Source: a virus
DNA length: 25,775 nucleotides
Reading direction: 5' to 3' (one strand)
IMG/VR virus record: IMGVR_UViG_3300047387_000127
Location: 1-25,775 of that record
The translations under genes and the position numbers were made by a program. Every line of letters starts with the position of its first letter. The stretch's first letter is position 1. Positions 1-7,495 of this stretch are shown here, piece by piece. The notes beneath the pieces were generated by a model that had not been told where the DNA came from, did no database searches, and was given only the letters and a program-made list of their open reading frames with translations.

Positions 1-367
1 TTGAACCAAAGTAGTGAGCAATTAAAATTGCTGAAGATTGCTCAACTTCATCCATAGGAATTGCATCTAAAAATTCATAAAGAGAGTCTTCTAGCCTGTC
101 TTCCCTTATTAGCTGAGTAAGCTCTTTTGATGTTCTAGTAAAAGCAAAAAGCGCAACAGCGATGTCATAGGGTTTCCAATCATCAATCTGCCCGGTTGCA
201 AGCGGGTGATTGATGTTCGAAAGAAATAAACCGTGGCCAAAGGTTATATCAACCAAAGGAACGCCGCCAACGGTCTTACCCTTTGGCATAAAAGCCTCAA
301 GAATTTCACTAGGGGTTTTCCCTTCTGTGTTTTGGATAGCTTTTTGAAGCTGCTCAAGGCTAGGCAT
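1..367 (-). CDS. Partial tail-region protein, runs off left edge
   Basis: An open frame of 122 complete codons begins MPSLEQLQKAIQNTEGKT and continues past the left edge without a stop. Its ATG shares one base with the TAA of the upstream tail-tube-like gene (TAATG), so translation is probably coupled. The visible part is acidic and helix-rich, with no membrane segment or signal peptide. Its place just after a candidate tail tube gene is where siphoviruses often encode tail assembly chaperones (gpG-like), but no family motif was recognised. That role is inferred from position alone. The reading frame is well supported and the function is not. Confidence 0.7.
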   Translation of the reverse strand, partial: MPSLEQLQKAIQNTEGKTPSEILEAFMPKGKTVGGVPLVDITFGHGLFLSNINHPLATGQIDDWKPYDIAVALFAFTRTSKELTQLIREDRLEDSLYEFLDAIPMDEVEQSSAILIAHYFGS

Positions 368-750
368 TAAGCAAAGTAAGGATAATGTGTTACTGTGAAG
401 CTTACTGTTGCTGTGTTTGTGCCAGCGTGAGTGATGCTCGCTGATTCAACAAAAGCTTCCCCAGCAGTAAAATCAACACCGTCAATTGCAGATGCAAATG
501 TAACCGCAGTCCCTTTTGATGGGAGGGTTGGAGATGATGCGGTTACTAAACTTGAAAAAGAAACAGTATTTTTTTCGCCGTGGTCAACTCTGGCAACCAT
601 GTCACCATCTTCATCAGCTATCTCAGCTACGTTGCCGTCAGTTGAAATTTCAAAGTCTTGAACGATTCCAGCAACAAGTGAGTCTGCTACTGTCTTCCCT
701 GCTGCCGGGATGCCCCAAGATACGGTTGCGCCGTTAATTGTAACTGCCAT
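367..750 (-). CDS. Candidate major tail (tube) protein
   Basis: This 127-residue protein starts MAVTINGATVSWG. It is rich in Ser, Thr, Val and Ala in alternating patterns, ends in a run of beta-like segments (ATVSFTVTHYPYFA), and has no hydrophobic helix or signal peptide. The small size, beta-rich look and position between a tail-terminator-like gene and a candidate chaperone gene fit a tail tube subunit of a long-tailed phage. No diagnostic motif was identified, so a head-decoration or other virion protein remains possible. The start codon is ATG with an A-rich leader and no clear Shine-Dalgarno sequence. Confidence 0.55.
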   Translation of the reverse strand: MAVTINGATVSWGIPAAGKTVADSLVAGIVQDFEISTDGNVAEIADEDGDMVARVDHGEKNTVSFSSLVTASSPTLPSKGTAVTFASAIDGVDFTAGEAFVESASITHAGTNTATVSFTVTHYPYFA

Positions 751-771
751 GATAATTTTCTGTTGTCAAAA

Positions 772-1176
772 TTAAGCCGGGCCAGCAATAAGCCTGTAAG
801 TTTGAAAGTGCGTCCACTTGGTTTCTTCCCGTCCTGCTTCAATAAGTTGCGGATGCCACACTGATGCTTGAAAATTCCCAGAATTTAAATAAGCAGTTAC
901 ATCTTCGTAATCTGCAAGCTCATTAAACAGTTCAGCGGAGTCAGTTTCAGCCGTTTCAATTGTAACATCATCGGCATCATGGAACACGGCAACAATCACG
1001 TTAAAATCCCAAACGTAAGCTTGATTTGCTCCCATGTCTTCAGCAGAGCTTATACGAACAACTGCGCAAGGTGGGGTTAAATCACCGTCATCTTCTTCAG
1101 TTAAAATGGTGATATTACCATCATAATGAGTTTGTAAATAGCTTTGAAGCCTTTTAATTATGTCTGTCCTAATCAT
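772..1176 (-). CDS. Candidate tail terminator or tail completion protein
   Basis: This acidic 134-residue protein starts MIRTDIIKRLQSYLQTHY. An N-terminal helix is followed by alternating beta strands, and the C-terminus ends HFQTYRLIAGPA. The size, the layout of an N-terminal helix then strands, and the location between a basic virion protein and a tail-tube-like protein resemble lambda gpU-type tail terminators. That resemblance is structural inference, not a sequence match. Its ATG overlaps the stop of the upstream gene by four bases (ATGA), so the two are co-translated. Confidence 0.5.
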   Translation of the reverse strand: MIRTDIIKRLQSYLQTHYDGNITILTEEDDGDLTPPCAVVRISSAEDMGANQAYVWDFNVIVAVFHDADDVTIETAETDSAELFNELADYEDVTAYLNSGNFQASVWHPQLIEAGREETKWTHFQTYRLIAGPA

Positions 1177-1952
1177 TTTTTGCGCATTTTGCGGTTTGTT
1201 TTTTCAGCGTTTTTCTTCATTGCAACCCCTATCAATGCTCTTAGGTGACGCTCTGAACGATAAATTGACTGATTGATTCTAGCGGCTGCATCTTTAGGGT
1301 AATAGTTTACCTTGTTTGCAATTGTGATAGCCAAGCCCCGTTTGCTTTTTCTGAAAATAGCATATCCCGGTTTTGGTGAGTGTCTGGTTATCCATTTGGG
1401 GGTCGCTGCTTTGGCGAGTTTTAAATCTCTTGCAGCGTTAAGCCAGCCAGCGTTCAGCAAACCAATCTTTGCAAATTGCCTTTTCTTAAATTCATTTTTG
1501 ATTTGGGTTCTAGTTAAAGCCATATTTGCAGAAGCTCTCCCTGCATTCACTCTTCCACGCTTGTTTCTTGATTGTTTGTGAATTCTTTCAAGCTCTGCAA
1601 TTGAGCCAGCAAACTGCTTTATTTGTCGCAATCCCAATGCAGTTTTAAATTCTTTGCCACCTGCGATTTGCCCTTTTAGCTTATTTTCTTCAACGGCAGA
1701 AGTGGGAAACAACTTAGCAACGTCTGAAGTGATTACTTTTTTTGCATTTTGAAATGCTGCATTTGAAATGTATCCTTTTTTGTTTAAGAAATCATTTCCC
1801 TGTCTCTTTCCCGGAGGTGTAATTGCAATCAAATTACCAAGAATTACTTTTGTCTGGTCTTTGATTATTTCATTTAAATCTTTGTAATTCTCAGCAGCAA
1901 GCTCTGCCATGAGATAATTCATTTTGCTTGTGTCTACTTTAGCGGTGAACAT
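1173..1952 (-). CDS. Basic phage structural protein, possibly neck or tail completion
   Basis: This strongly basic 259-residue protein is rich in Lys, Arg and Ala, with Lys/Arg clusters near residues 130-165 and at the C-terminus (RKMRKK). A TTG six bases upstream could also open the frame, but the ATG beginning MFTAKVDTSKMN is preferred. No membrane segment is seen. Its position between a repeat-bearing virion protein and a tail-terminator-like protein suggests a neck or minor tail role similar to HK97 gp10-type proteins, but it is about twice their usual length. I do not recognise the family with confidence. Confidence 0.55.
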   Translation of the reverse strand: MFTAKVDTSKMNYLMAELAAENYKDLNEIIKDQTKVILGNLIAITPPGKRQGNDFLNKKGYISNAAFQNAKKVITSDVAKLFPTSAVEENKLKGQIAGGKEFKTALGLRQIKQFAGSIAELERIHKQSRNKRGRVNAGRASANMALTRTQIKNEFKKRQFAKIGLLNAGWLNAARDLKLAKAATPKWITRHSPKPGYAIFRKSKRGLAITIANKVNYYPKDAAARINQSIYRSERHLRALIGVAMKKNAEKTNRKMRKK

Positions 1953-1976
1953 GGTCAAAGTTTCATGCTAGATTTA

Positions 1977-3257
1977 TCAGTCGTGAGGAATCCATTCGGG
2001 TGCTACTGTAGAGCCACCAGCGTGAGCTAACACAAACCATTCTCCATCTGGATTTGTTGATGGTGGTTTAGCTAACGTCACCCAAGTTGAGCCGTTGTAG
2101 TAAAGAATATCACCAGAATTTGCCGAAGGTAAGCCAGAAGTCCATTGAGGAGCTACTGTCGAACCACCCATGTGTGTTAAATCATAACCTCCTCCATTTG
2201 AATTTGTTCCTGATGGTTTTGCTAAAGTCACCCAAGTTGTGCCATTGTGATAAAGAATGTCACCAGAGCTGCCAGACGGTAAACCATTGCACCCTGCCGT
2301 GATAATTTGCTCACCCACTGAGGTTACAAGCCCATCTTTCCATTGAAGAAGGGTTGTGTCATCACCATCACAATCCATCCATAATATAGTTCCATCTACA
2401 TTATTGCCTTCAACTGTAATAGTTCCGCTATTGTCATCATTTACATTTATTTGAGGGTCACTAGCTCTTTCTGCAATTGCTGAAAACTTGATTGCGTCAT
2501 TTTGGTCATCATCTTCGGTATTAACAAAATCAACAATTACTTTTCCATAAGTTCGACCAGAAGGCTCATGTTGCTTTAGTGTTCTAAAGTCATACCTATC
2601 AGCCGCTCCGTCCCAATCTTTATGGATATATCTTTCACCGCCAACATTGCGAAAGGTTGGGAGCCTTGTGTGTTCAATATCGCTTTGCTGGTAGACAATT
2701 ATTTTAGGTGAACCGTTATCAACACTTAGCTTGAAAAGTTTTACGTTATAATTACCATATGCACCACTTCCTGCACCTGATGCAGGTTGGTGGTGCGTGC
2801 TGTTTGGGACAGTAGATGCAACATTAATTACTGGTGTACTGGTCACAAAGCCTTCTGCACTTGTCCAAAATTGCACATAAGCATATTGGTCATGTGCAAG
2901 TGTTACTTCATTTCTTGGCCGTGTTGACATTGCTGCCCCGCCTAAATTTACTTCGTGAAAACCTACAGCATCAACAGTTGAGTCATATCTTGTTTTCCGC
3001 TCAATTACCCAGCCTTCTTGAATTTCAACAGCATAAGTGTTGCTTGTTGTTTGCCGCAAACTTAAAACAGAAAATGGTGGAGCTTGTGATTGCCTTATGT
3101 CTCTTGGCTGTTTAGCTGAGATAATGCTTCCGCTGCTAGTGCTGTTTTCAATCTTGATGCCTTTGCCAGCGTTAAGCTGATTGCCTTTTAAATACTCACC
3201 AAGCTGCTTCCACTTGTAAGATGACGGCCCACCTTGGAAAATTTGGTGTAAGTCCAT
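1977..3257 (-). CDS. Virion protein with C-terminal 50-residue tandem repeat
   Basis: The 426-residue protein starts MDLHQIFQGGPSSYKWKQLG; its ATG shares a base with the TAA of the upstream gene (TAATG), which decides this start. The central part is beta-rich. The C-terminus carries two near-identical 50-residue units (about residues 325-374 and 375-426), each with GDILYxNGxTWVTLAKP and ending GGSTVAP.W. Such units are typical of appendages or surface-exposed minor virion proteins. It sits among head-tail genes, so it may be a head fibre, baseplate or tail appendage protein. No enzymatic motif is visible. Confidence 0.6.
   Translation of the reverse strand: MDLHQIFQGGPSSYKWKQLGEYLKGNQLNAGKGIKIENSTSSGSIISAKQPRDIRQSQAPPFSVLSLRQTTSNTYAVEIQEGWVIERKTRYDSTVDAVGFHEVNLGGAAMSTRPRNEVTLAHDQYAYVQFWTSAEGFVTSTPVINVASTVPNSTHHQPASGAGSGAYGNYNVKLFKLSVDNGSPKIIVYQQSDIEHTRLPTFRNVGGERYIHKDWDGAADRYDFRTLKQHEPSGRTYGKVIVDFVNTEDDDQNDAIKFSAIAERASDPQINVNDDNSGTITVEGNNVDGTILWMDCDGDDTTLLQWKDGLVTSVGEQIITAGCNGLPSGSSGDILYHNGTTWVTLAKPSGTNSNGGGYDLTHMGGSTVAPQWTSGLPSANSGDILYYNGSTWVTLAKPPSTNPDGEWFVLAHAGGSTVAPEWIPHD
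1980..2285 (-). repeat. Two-unit tandem coding repeat, about 150 bp per unit
   Basis: The two units are 2285-2136 and 2135-1980, read on the minus strand, and encode the C-terminal repeats of the virion protein. They share most residues, including GDILY, NG.TWVTLAKP and GGSTVAP. Differences are concentrated in the middle of the unit (GGGYDLTHM versus GEWFVLAHA), consistent with duplication followed by divergence. Confidence 0.75.
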
Positions 3258-3985
3258 TATGAATAAATGTCTGCGTCCCAGCCGTTTCTTCCAGATAACT
3301 TCCAAGTGCTGGTGACTTGGTATATATGGCCTCTGCGGACATATGTTTCACCCCACGCCAACCAATCACGGCCTGATAAAGTTGGCGGTGAGCCTGCTGG
3401 TGTTTCAATTGTTCCAACGTCACGAATTCCTGTTGGCCTTGATGTTTGAAATTTTGTCTCCCTCCATTCAGCCCCGGGAGCTAAATAAGATTCAATTCCT
3501 GCTTTTTCGTTTGCTGTTCCTTTAAAAGCAAACTCTTTCCAAATAGCATTGCTTTTTCTAGACCCAAAACCCGTGTCTGGGTCAACAAATACAGAGCCAT
3601 TGATTGGTGGGTTGGTGCTTGGTGTTCCTGCAAACGTTGCAAAGTCTGGGTGTGTTTGAATTGGCTCCTGACTTAAAGACGTTGTAAGTTCATAAGTGGG
3701 GTCTGGCAAACTTACTAAAAAACCTTCAAAAACATAGTTTACGGTCCACCAACCCGGCTTGCCGCGCTGCCCGGTTCTGCGAGTCAACGACATATTTGGA
3801 TAAGCAGAACTACTTGCAGGAGGTCTTATGGGATAAGTAGCACCCTCAATAAGCATTTGTGATGGAAAACTGGCGTTTGGTATTTCAACCGTCATTTCAA
3901 TAGAATCAACTCCAAACCGGTCAGTTTCAAACCGTTCAGAAATCTGAGTTACGACCGAAGTTGCACCGTTTGTAGAGGAAGGCAT
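3257..3985 (-). CDS. Hypothetical virion-associated protein
   Basis: This 242-residue protein starts MPSSTNGATSVVTQISERFE. An in-frame start farther upstream (4105) would run through the plus-strand promoter and into the plus-strand gene, so the ATG at 3985 is preferred. It is rich in Trp, Pro, Gly and Thr (for example GKPGWWTVNYVFEG and GRDWLAWGETYVRRG), as in beta-structured virion proteins, with no membrane segment. It lies between head-completion genes and the repeat-bearing virion protein, and it is transcribed away from the adjacent plus-strand regulator. I do not recognise a family. Confidence 0.55.
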   Translation of the reverse strand: MPSSTNGATSVVTQISERFETDRFGVDSIEMTVEIPNASFPSQMLIEGATYPIRPPASSSAYPNMSLTRRTGQRGKPGWWTVNYVFEGFLVSLPDPTYELTTSLSQEPIQTHPDFATFAGTPSTNPPINGSVFVDPDTGFGSRKSNAIWKEFAFKGTANEKAGIESYLAPGAEWRETKFQTSRPTGIRDVGTIETPAGSPPTLSGRDWLAWGETYVRRGHIYQVTSTWKLSGRNGWDADIYS

Positions 3986-3991
3986 TAAAAT

Positions 3992-4020
3992 TTGCCAAAC
4001 TGTCAATTTTTGTGTAATTT
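3992..4020 (+). promoter_or_regulatory. Sigma-70-like promoter for the plus-strand gene pair
   Basis: A -35 box TTGCCA (3992-3997), a 17-base spacer and a -10 box TAATTT (4015-4020) face right. Counting the last -10 base as -7 places the transcription start at 4027, the A of the ATG of the first plus-strand gene. No Shine-Dalgarno sequence is present. Together this predicts a leaderless mRNA. The call rests on box similarity and spacing only. Confidence 0.5.
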
Positions 4021-4035
4021 TGTTGCATGCAACAA
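4020..4035. promoter_or_regulatory. 16-bp perfect palindrome over the predicted start (operator candidate)
   Basis: TTGTTGCATGCAACAA is identical to its reverse complement. It covers the predicted transcription start and the start codon of the HTH gene at 4027 and touches the -10 box. A repressor bound here would block the promoter. The HTH protein encoded immediately downstream is the obvious candidate, making this a likely autoregulatory site. Confidence 0.5.
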
Positions 4036-4398
4036 TTTTACTGGGAAAACGGTGAGCGAGTTCCGGCATACGACCCACGGGAAGAAGAGAAAGTGACGAA
4101 TTCAATTGAGTCGCCCGTGCTTGTTATGATGAGACGATTGCTTGGGTTTTTAAAAGCATCACCGCACCCTGATTTAACCATTGATTGCCTTTGCCTTATT
4201 TCTGGACTTTGTTATGAAGGAAAAAGCATGGCCGAGATAGCACGAGAGCATAAGGTGAGCAGAGCTACCGTTTCCCGCCGCTGTGTTGACTTGTGTGAAG
4301 CTTTTGGAATAGAACCGACAAGAGCCATGCGAAGCCGTAAAGGGCGTGAAAACTGCCGCAATGCGAGATTTAAGAACGTAGAAAATACAATCAAATGA
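4027..4398 (+). CDS. Small HTH DNA-binding regulator (sigma region 4-like fold)
   Basis: This 123-residue protein carries a helix-turn-helix at about residues 64-88 (EGKSMAEIAREHKVSRATVS), of the kind found in sigma-70 region 4 and transposase or regulator HTH domains, followed by a basic Arg-rich tail (RAMRSRKGRENCRNARFK). It starts exactly at the predicted transcription start, under a 16-bp palindrome, and overlaps the next gene by four bases (ATGA). It is transcribed against all surrounding virion genes. It most likely regulates its own operon and perhaps the divergent structural gene. A second possible start is the ATG pair near 4126, which would leave the HTH intact. Confidence 0.7.
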   Translation: MQQFYWENGERVPAYDPREEEKVTNSIESPVLVMMRRLLGFLKASPHPDLTIDCLCLISGLCYEGKSMAEIAREHKVSRATVSRRCVDLCEAFGIEPTRAMRSRKGRENCRNARFKNVENTIK

Positions 4399-5009
4399 CA
4401 AATGAACTAACACAAAACGGGCCGGGTGAAGTCGGCATGACATTTCAAGCTGAATTACCTTTTGAAGAGTGGCGGGAAATCGGGCAACGATTTGGAGAAG
4501 CCACGAAGCGGTTTAGTTGGGCATTGGGTGACTGGCTTGTCTATGGCGGCACCAACTTCAAAAAACGCATTTCATCAGAGATGTTTGAAGAAGCCGAAAA
4601 GACGACTGGAGTTGATAGGGCATCATTGTTGGCCTTGGCTACTGTCTGCCGAAGAATTCCGATGGAAAAGCGGATTGCTCACCTTAGCTTTGAGCATCAT
4701 CAAGCAGTTGCATCAATTGCAAATGAAGAATCTAGGTTTGGCTGGCTTCAGTTTCTTGCCGGGAAAGATTCACAACCGTCAAAAAAGATTCTTAAGCTTT
4801 CAATTTCATGCTCACCCAAAGAGCCAAGGCTAATCACTAAAGAAGAATATGAGGGTCGCAAGCGCAAGTTTGGTTCTGACAATTACATTGTTCACCTTAC
4901 CCGGTTGCTTTCCGTTTTAAGAAAGACACTGCCAGCGATGGACGAAGACGAACGTGCTGCACTACGGGCTGACACCAAAGACTTGAAGCGATTGCTTGAG
5001 CTTCTTTAA
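4395..5009 (+). CDS. Hypothetical alpha-helical protein, partner of the HTH gene
   Basis: The 204-residue protein starts MTNELTQNGPGEVGMTFQAE. It has a helix-rich core with FSWALGDWLVYGG (about residues 39-51), then a stretch resembling TGVDRASLLALATVCRRIP and LSFEHHQAVASI, and a charged C-terminal helix (DTKDLKRLLELL). No catalytic motif or membrane segment is seen. Pairing by ATGA overlap with a regulator suggests a joint function, possibly DNA binding or partition-like, but no family was recognised. Its TAA shares bases with the TAA of the convergent head gene on the other strand (both stops lie within TTAA at 5006-5009). Confidence 0.65.
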   Translation: MTNELTQNGPGEVGMTFQAELPFEEWREIGQRFGEATKRFSWALGDWLVYGGTNFKKRISSEMFEEAEKTTGVDRASLLALATVCRRIPMEKRIAHLSFEHHQAVASIANEESRFGWLQFLAGKDSQPSKKILKLSISCSPKEPRLITKEEYEGRKRKFGSDNYIVHLTRLLSVLRKTLPAMDEDERAALRADTKDLKRLLELL

Positions 5010-5320
5010 CGCCTAGCCGGGCGGCAACTTATTTCACCGACTAGTGCGCCGGGTTGTGTTCCAACTCTTGAAACTCTGAAGTTTCTTGAGCGGAATAACA
5101 CGGGCTTTCCAAGGCTTGGAATTTGAGTCAGGTCAGAAAGTAAAACTTTTACTTCAATGTCACCTTCGTCAGCAAAGCCGCCTTCCATAAGCTCCCGGGC
5201 AAACTGCGACTCTGAAACAATTGCCGTCACAGTCTCGCCGTCAATCGTAATGCTTACACCGTAGTCAGCACGGTGCTGCACAAAAGCATCTTTAATGCTA
5301 TTTGCTATCGCCGTCTGCAT
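5006..5320 (-). CDS. Small head-tail joining or head-completion protein
   Basis: This 104-residue protein starts MQTAIANSIKDAFVQHRADYG: a short N-terminal helix followed by beta-rich sequence (VSITIDGETVTAIVSE; KPVLFRSRNFRVSRVG). The size, layout and location just after the capsid and a small Ala/Lys protein fit small lambda gpFII-like or head-closure proteins. The assignment is by layout and position. It overlaps the upstream gene by 23 bases. Its TAA overlaps that of the convergent plus-strand gene. Confidence 0.5.
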   Translation of the reverse strand: MQTAIANSIKDAFVQHRADYGVSITIDGETVTAIVSESQFARELMEGGFADEGDIEVKVLLSDLTQIPSLGKPVLFRSRNFRVSRVGTQPGALVGEISCRPARR

Positions 5321-5531
5321 CTATCTTTTTGGCTGCTTTCTTGGCTGCTTTTTTTGCAGCTTTCTTTTTTGGCTCGGCTTTTGGTTTTGGCTCGGCCTTT
5401 GGTGCAATTCTTGCTCTGCCACTTACAAGTAATTGAGAAGCTACGCTGTTGTCTACGTTCTTAAGGATTGCTCCGGGTTCGACAGGTTCACCTTTTACAA
5501 AACAAGATTCGATGATTTCCAGATTCTTCAT
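5298..5531 (-). CDS. Small head-region protein with Ala/Lys-rich tail
   Basis: This 77-residue protein has an N-terminal part resembling small phage proteins near capsid genes (VKGEPVEPGAILKNVDNSVASQLLVSGRAR). Its C-terminal half is low-complexity, with Pro-Lys-Ala-Glu repeats and then a run of KKAA units like those in histone H1-type tails. The tail may bind nucleic acid or acidic surfaces. It is the only gene in this block with a good Shine-Dalgarno-like sequence (AGGAAAG, about 5 bases before the ATG), which may allow independent translation after the terminator that lies upstream. Confidence 0.6.
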   Translation of the reverse strand: MKNLEIIESCFVKGEPVEPGAILKNVDNSVASQLLVSGRARIAPKAEPKPKAEPKKKAAKKAAKKAAKKIDADGDSK

Positions 5532-5548
5532 GTTCTTTCCTAAAAGTC

Positions 5549-5583
5549 AAAAAAGGACGGTGAGGATTAACCCCACCGCCCTT
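5549..5583 (-). terminator. Rho-independent terminator after the capsid gene
   Basis: Read on the minus strand, AAGGGCGGTGGGG pairs with a CCTCACCGTCCTT-like arm (about 13 positions, with two G-U pairs) across a short loop, followed by TTTTTT. It lies directly after the protease-capsid gene and before the small head genes. It should end part of the capsid transcript, leaving the downstream genes to readthrough. Confidence 0.8.
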
Positions 5584-5608
5584 GTGATTGTTATTGCGCT
5601 TTGGCTAA

Positions 5609-7495
5609 TTATGCACCCAGTGCGTCGAGCATTGCGGCAAACGACTTAGGACGGCGAACACCACCGTCATAGTAGGTGTTAGCAACCAAGGTGTGCAAGC
5701 CGGTCTTGGCGTTAGCACTGTCGCGGAGAAGCTCAAGGTTCAGTCCGCCCCAGTAGCCAATTACATAGTCAGCGAAGTTACCAAAGAAGATTGCAGATGC
5801 AACTGATGAACTTCCTTTGGTCAATGTGCGGCTAACTGCGTTAGTGAACTCAGCGCGGTATCCGTTAATGGTGTTTGGGCTTCCATCAGAGATGATGAAG
5901 TTGCCTTCAACTCCAGAAGCTTGCTTGCTGGTCTGCTTGAGTTTCGCACGAATTTGGCCGTTTGTAACATAAGCAAGTCCACCTTGCAGAGCATTCTGAG
6001 CGTCAACCTTCTCTTCAAGAGAAACGATGTCAGCATAGTCAGGAGCGGCTCCGTGCGTTCCACCAATTACGTCACCAATTCCAGAAGCATCAGCAACGCC
6101 GTTCGCTTCGTTGGTTCCACCGCCGTGGAAAAATGCTTTTTCCTGAGTCTCAAGCATTTGAGCAGTCAAGTGTCCGCGAAGCATTGCTTCAATTGCGGAA
6201 GAGGACTGTGCCAAAAGCTGGTCACTGATGTCGATAAATGCAGGAAGTCGCTTAGGAGTAAGGCTCAACTGTGCAGTAGTTGGGCTGACTTCGTCGGCTG
6301 CTGCGTTCTCGGCCTTTTTAGCGGCTGCTGTTCCGGCTGCAAGAATCGGAATGTCAAGGTTGCCGCTAAGTCCGGTGAGAACAGTAGCACCAAGCTGATT
6401 CATTACTGAAGAAGCGAAGAAGTCATCAAGAAGCCCAGCTTTATCAGTTGCAACAGTGTGGCCGCCTTGGTTGGCAGTTCCAGCAGTCATGTCACGCTTG
6501 TTAACGTAGAACGAAGGAAGCATAATACCGCGAGATTGACCAATGCCAGCGTTCTTAGCTTCGCGAATTCCTTCTTCAACAACTTCACGCTCTGCACCTT
6601 CCAGTTTAGCACCGGAGTAGTGAGCGCGAAGGGCGGCACCAAGGTCAAAACGGCCTAAATCACGCTTTTCAGACTTGGAAAGGTCGGCTGGGACAAACTC
6701 AGCTTTCTTTTCGCAAACCTTATCAAAAGCGGCCTGACGGAAATCGTCAGCAGATACACCTTCAGCAACAGCTTTGCTTACATCAAGGCTGATGCCGCGC
6801 TCTTTAGCTTGCTCGGCTACTGCTTGAATGCTTGCGATGCGGCTACGCTCGGCAGAGACAGCACTGTGACGCTCGGCGTTGATGTCAACACGGGGAGCTT
6901 CGTTAATTACCTCCACGGAGCGTTGCTCGGGAGCCGATGTGATGTCGTTATTTTCGGACATATTTTCAGTTTTTAAATTTTGGGTTTCCGTTTGTTCGTT
7001 TTTCATCGCCCTGCCGACACCAACGGAGTCATCTGCGGGGATGCTTACCAAGCTAAGTTCAAACGGCTCCCAATCAGTCGCGCGGATAGACTCCCGTCCT
7101 CCGTCTAACTTCTCAGAATCCATATCGTAAATGCGATAGCCAACCGAAACCAATCGGCGAATGCCATCTTTTACGTCTTGGAAAATCTCTTCGGCTCTTG
7201 CCGACTTTGAAAACTTAACGACCGCGCGACCCTTTTTGTCGTCATCAATCCATGCTCTCTCTACAACACCAATCTGGTCGTTGCGGTTGTGTTCCATCAG
7301 GAAAGCACCGCCGTTGTTTAGACGGTCAAGGCGAACGCTTTTAGAGCGGTGGTCTAGCACTTCGGTGCCATAACCGCGCTCTACTTCAGCTTCAGAAGAA
7401 AACGCAATTTCAATTGTGCGGTCGTCTTCGTTAATAGCCCGTTGATTTAATTCAAAGGAGCGGTGTGATAGTTCTTCAACCTTCTTCTGGCTCAT
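5609..7495 (-). CDS. Prohead protease fused to HK97-fold major capsid protein
   Basis: The 628-residue protein has two parts. Residues 1 to about 165 match the HK97-type prohead protease (peptidase S78): FLMEHN with His69, and WEPFELSLVSIPADD with likely catalytic Ser148. After a linker and a helical, charged delta-domain-like region (about 200-300), the rest has the look of an HK97-fold capsid protein (GATVLTGLSGNLDIPIL, RLPAFIDISDQLL, AFFHGGGTNEANG). Fused protease-capsid genes are known in some phages; self-cleavage is expected to release the capsid subunit. The ATG at 7495 overlaps the portal gene by 20 bases. A TTG at 7516 is an alternative start. A strong terminator follows. Confidence 0.9.
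   Translation of the reverse strand: MSQKKVEELSHRSFELNQRAINEDDRTIEIAFSSEAEVERGYGTEVLDHRSKSVRLDRLNNGGAFLMEHNRNDQIGVVERAWIDDDKKGRAVVKFSKSARAEEIFQDVKDGIRRLVSVGYRIYDMDSEKLDGGRESIRATDWEPFELSLVSIPADDSVGVGRAMKNEQTETQNLKTENMSENNDITSAPEQRSVEVINEAPRVDINAERHSAVSAERSRIASIQAVAEQAKERGISLDVSKAVAEGVSADDFRQAAFDKVCEKKAEFVPADLSKSEKRDLGRFDLGAALRAHYSGAKLEGAEREVVEEGIREAKNAGIGQSRGIMLPSFYVNKRDMTAGTANQGGHTVATDKAGLLDDFFASSVMNQLGATVLTGLSGNLDIPILAAGTAAAKKAENAAADEVSPTTAQLSLTPKRLPAFIDISDQLLAQSSSAIEAMLRGHLTAQMLETQEKAFFHGGGTNEANGVADASGIGDVIGGTHGAAPDYADIVSLEEKVDAQNALQGGLAYVTNGQIRAKLKQTSKQASGVEGNFIISDGSPNTINGYRAEFTNAVSRTLTKGSSSVASAIFFGNFADYVIGYWGGLNLELLRDSANAKTGLHTLVANTYYDGGVRRPKSFAAMLDALGA

Noticed and set aside
3343-3525. 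Plus-strand short frames within 3257-3985
   Set aside because: Shadows of the minus-strand virion gene; no start signals.
5921-6409. Plus-strand 162-codon frame inside the capsid gene
   Set aside because: Shadow frame of a well-supported protease-capsid gene; Cys/Ser-rich composition and no context.
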